A stretch of DNA of 64,000 nt, from contig NZ_JAATOV010000003.1 of the NCBI RefSeq assembly GCF_011806425.1, positions 62,001 through 126,000 on the forward strand, written 5' to 3'. Position numbers and translations under genes: made by a program. The notes beneath the pieces are model-generated. The model saw only the letters and a list, made by a program, of their open reading frames with translations. It had not been told where the DNA came from and searched no databases. Within the stretch, counting starts at the first letter, position 1, and each line of letters opens with the position of its first letter. Shown in pieces: positions 63,427 to 64,000 of this stretch. Source of the DNA: Thalassospira lucentensis. GTDB taxonomy: Bacteria > Pseudomonadota > Alphaproteobacteria > Rhodospirillales > Thalassospiraceae.

Positions 63427-64000
63427 ATGACTTGGGGTGGCTTCACAGAGGCAGAACTGGAATGGCAATATAACGCGCGCGAAACCGTGCCCGATTTCAT
63501 GACGTATGTTGAACGGTGCGTTAAGCTGTCGGAAGAAACGCGTGCGGATCTTAAGCCCAAGATTGATGTGCGTTATGGCGATGGGCCAAAGGAAACCATG
63601 GATGTGTTTATGGCCGCCGATGCAGGCGCGCCGGTACATATCTTTTTCCATGGCGGTTATTGGCGCAGTCAGGACAAAAAGGATTATGCCTTTGTCGCGC
63701 GTGACCTTGTCGCGGCGGGTTTTACGGTTATTTGCCCCAATTACGATCTTTGCCCCGATGTGACGGTTGCCGATATCACCCAAGAAGCAGTGCGGTGCGT
63801 GCAATATGTCTATGACAACATTGACGACTTTAACGGCGATCGTGACCGCATTTCGATTTCGGGTCATTCGGCGGGCGGGCAGATTGTTGCGCGTTTGGCG
63901 TCTTATGATTGGGAAGACGTGCTTGGGGTGGCTAATCCGTTTTGTGGCGTGATCCCGATTTCTGGCGTGTTTGATCTTGAACCGGTGCGGTTTACGACGA
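63427..64000 (+). CDS. Alpha/beta hydrolase, kynurenine formamidase-like (runs off the window)
   Basis: ATG at 63427 (GAGGTA upstream) opens a frame that continues to the last base, with 191 codons visible. The oxyanion motif HGGYW (75-79) and the nucleophile Ser148 in GHSAGG place it among arylformamidase/esterase-like hydrolases. FTEAELEWQYNARETVPDF at the start is also typical of that group. The acid and histidine lie beyond the window. N-formylkynurenine or an ester could be the substrate. Confidence 0.8.
   Translation, partial: MTWGGFTEAELEWQYNARETVPDFMTYVERCVKLSEETRADLKPKIDVRYGDGPKETMDVFMAADAGAPVHIFFHGGYWRSQDKKDYAFVARDLVAAGFTVICPNYDLCPDVTVADITQEAVRCVQYVYDNIDDFNGDRDRISISGHSAGGQIVARLASYDWEDVLGVANPFCGVIPISGVFDLEPVRFTT

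Overview
The window looks like chromosomal DNA of a marine alphaproteobacterium of the Rhodospirillales, most like Thalassospira. This is inferred from protein families typical of that group (PAS_5-type PAS protein, DUF3126, TIGR03862 flavoprotein, TRAP transporters, PcaQ-type control of protocatechuate genes) and from codon use rich in G/C at third positions. No sequence search was possible. No rRNA, tRNA, CRISPR array, intact transposase or integrase was seen.

Layout. 0-1.4 kb: the 3' part of a foreign-looking, probable anti-phage STAND/nuclease gene, ending inside a truncated LysE-type exporter gene, which marks an island edge. 1.5-4.8 kb: IclR regulator divergent from a thiamine-diphosphate enzyme and a cupin. 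4.9-9.8 kb: glucosylglycerate (compatible solute) genes: a GH13_18 phosphorylase on + and gpgS/gpgP on -. 9.9-12.3 kb: periplasmic binding protein and pobA. 12.5-20.3 kb: housekeeping and stress genes (DUF883 pair, hpt, GST, DUF3126, SIP reductase, MarR/MFS pair with tandem operators, methyltransferase). 20.5-24.2 kb: small secreted protein, an AT-rich foreign membrane protein, a decayed copy of a flavoprotein gene, an outer-membrane protein and the intact flavoprotein. 24.2-28.9 kb: REP-like hairpins, a NitT/TauT-type ABC transporter, a GNAT, a recombination scar (AraC stub joined to a second permease tail) and a host-attachment-like protein.

28.9-41.6 kb is an aromatic-acid locus: an AraC regulator resembling PobR, a TRAP transporter, pcaQ, then pcaDCHG, pcaIJF and pcaB. 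With pobA at 11 kb it gives a complete route from 4-hydroxybenzoate through protocatechuate and 3-oxoadipate to succinyl-CoA and acetyl-CoA. Two matching 36-bp inverted repeats (GTTATG-N24-CATAAC), one between pcaQ and pcaD and one before the TRAP operon, suggest PcaQ controls both uptake and degradation.

41.6-47.5 kb: GNAT/TenA pair, DUF2892, a rhodanese-like protein, and a convergent pair in which two related GNAT domains are fused to a C39-like peptidase and to an RLAN/ATP-grasp ligase: a candidate peptide-ligation and cleavage system and the most unusual biology here. 47.8-54.3 kb: tamA-tamB. 54.4-62.7 kb: KdgK-type kinase, RpiR regulator and RidA, divergent from a TRAP transporter, an MlrC-type M81 protein and a D-threonine-aldolase-like PLP enzyme; the shared promoter carries three HexR-like operators. 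62.7-64 kb: an NTF2-like protein and the start of a kynurenine-formamidase-like hydrolase that runs off the window.
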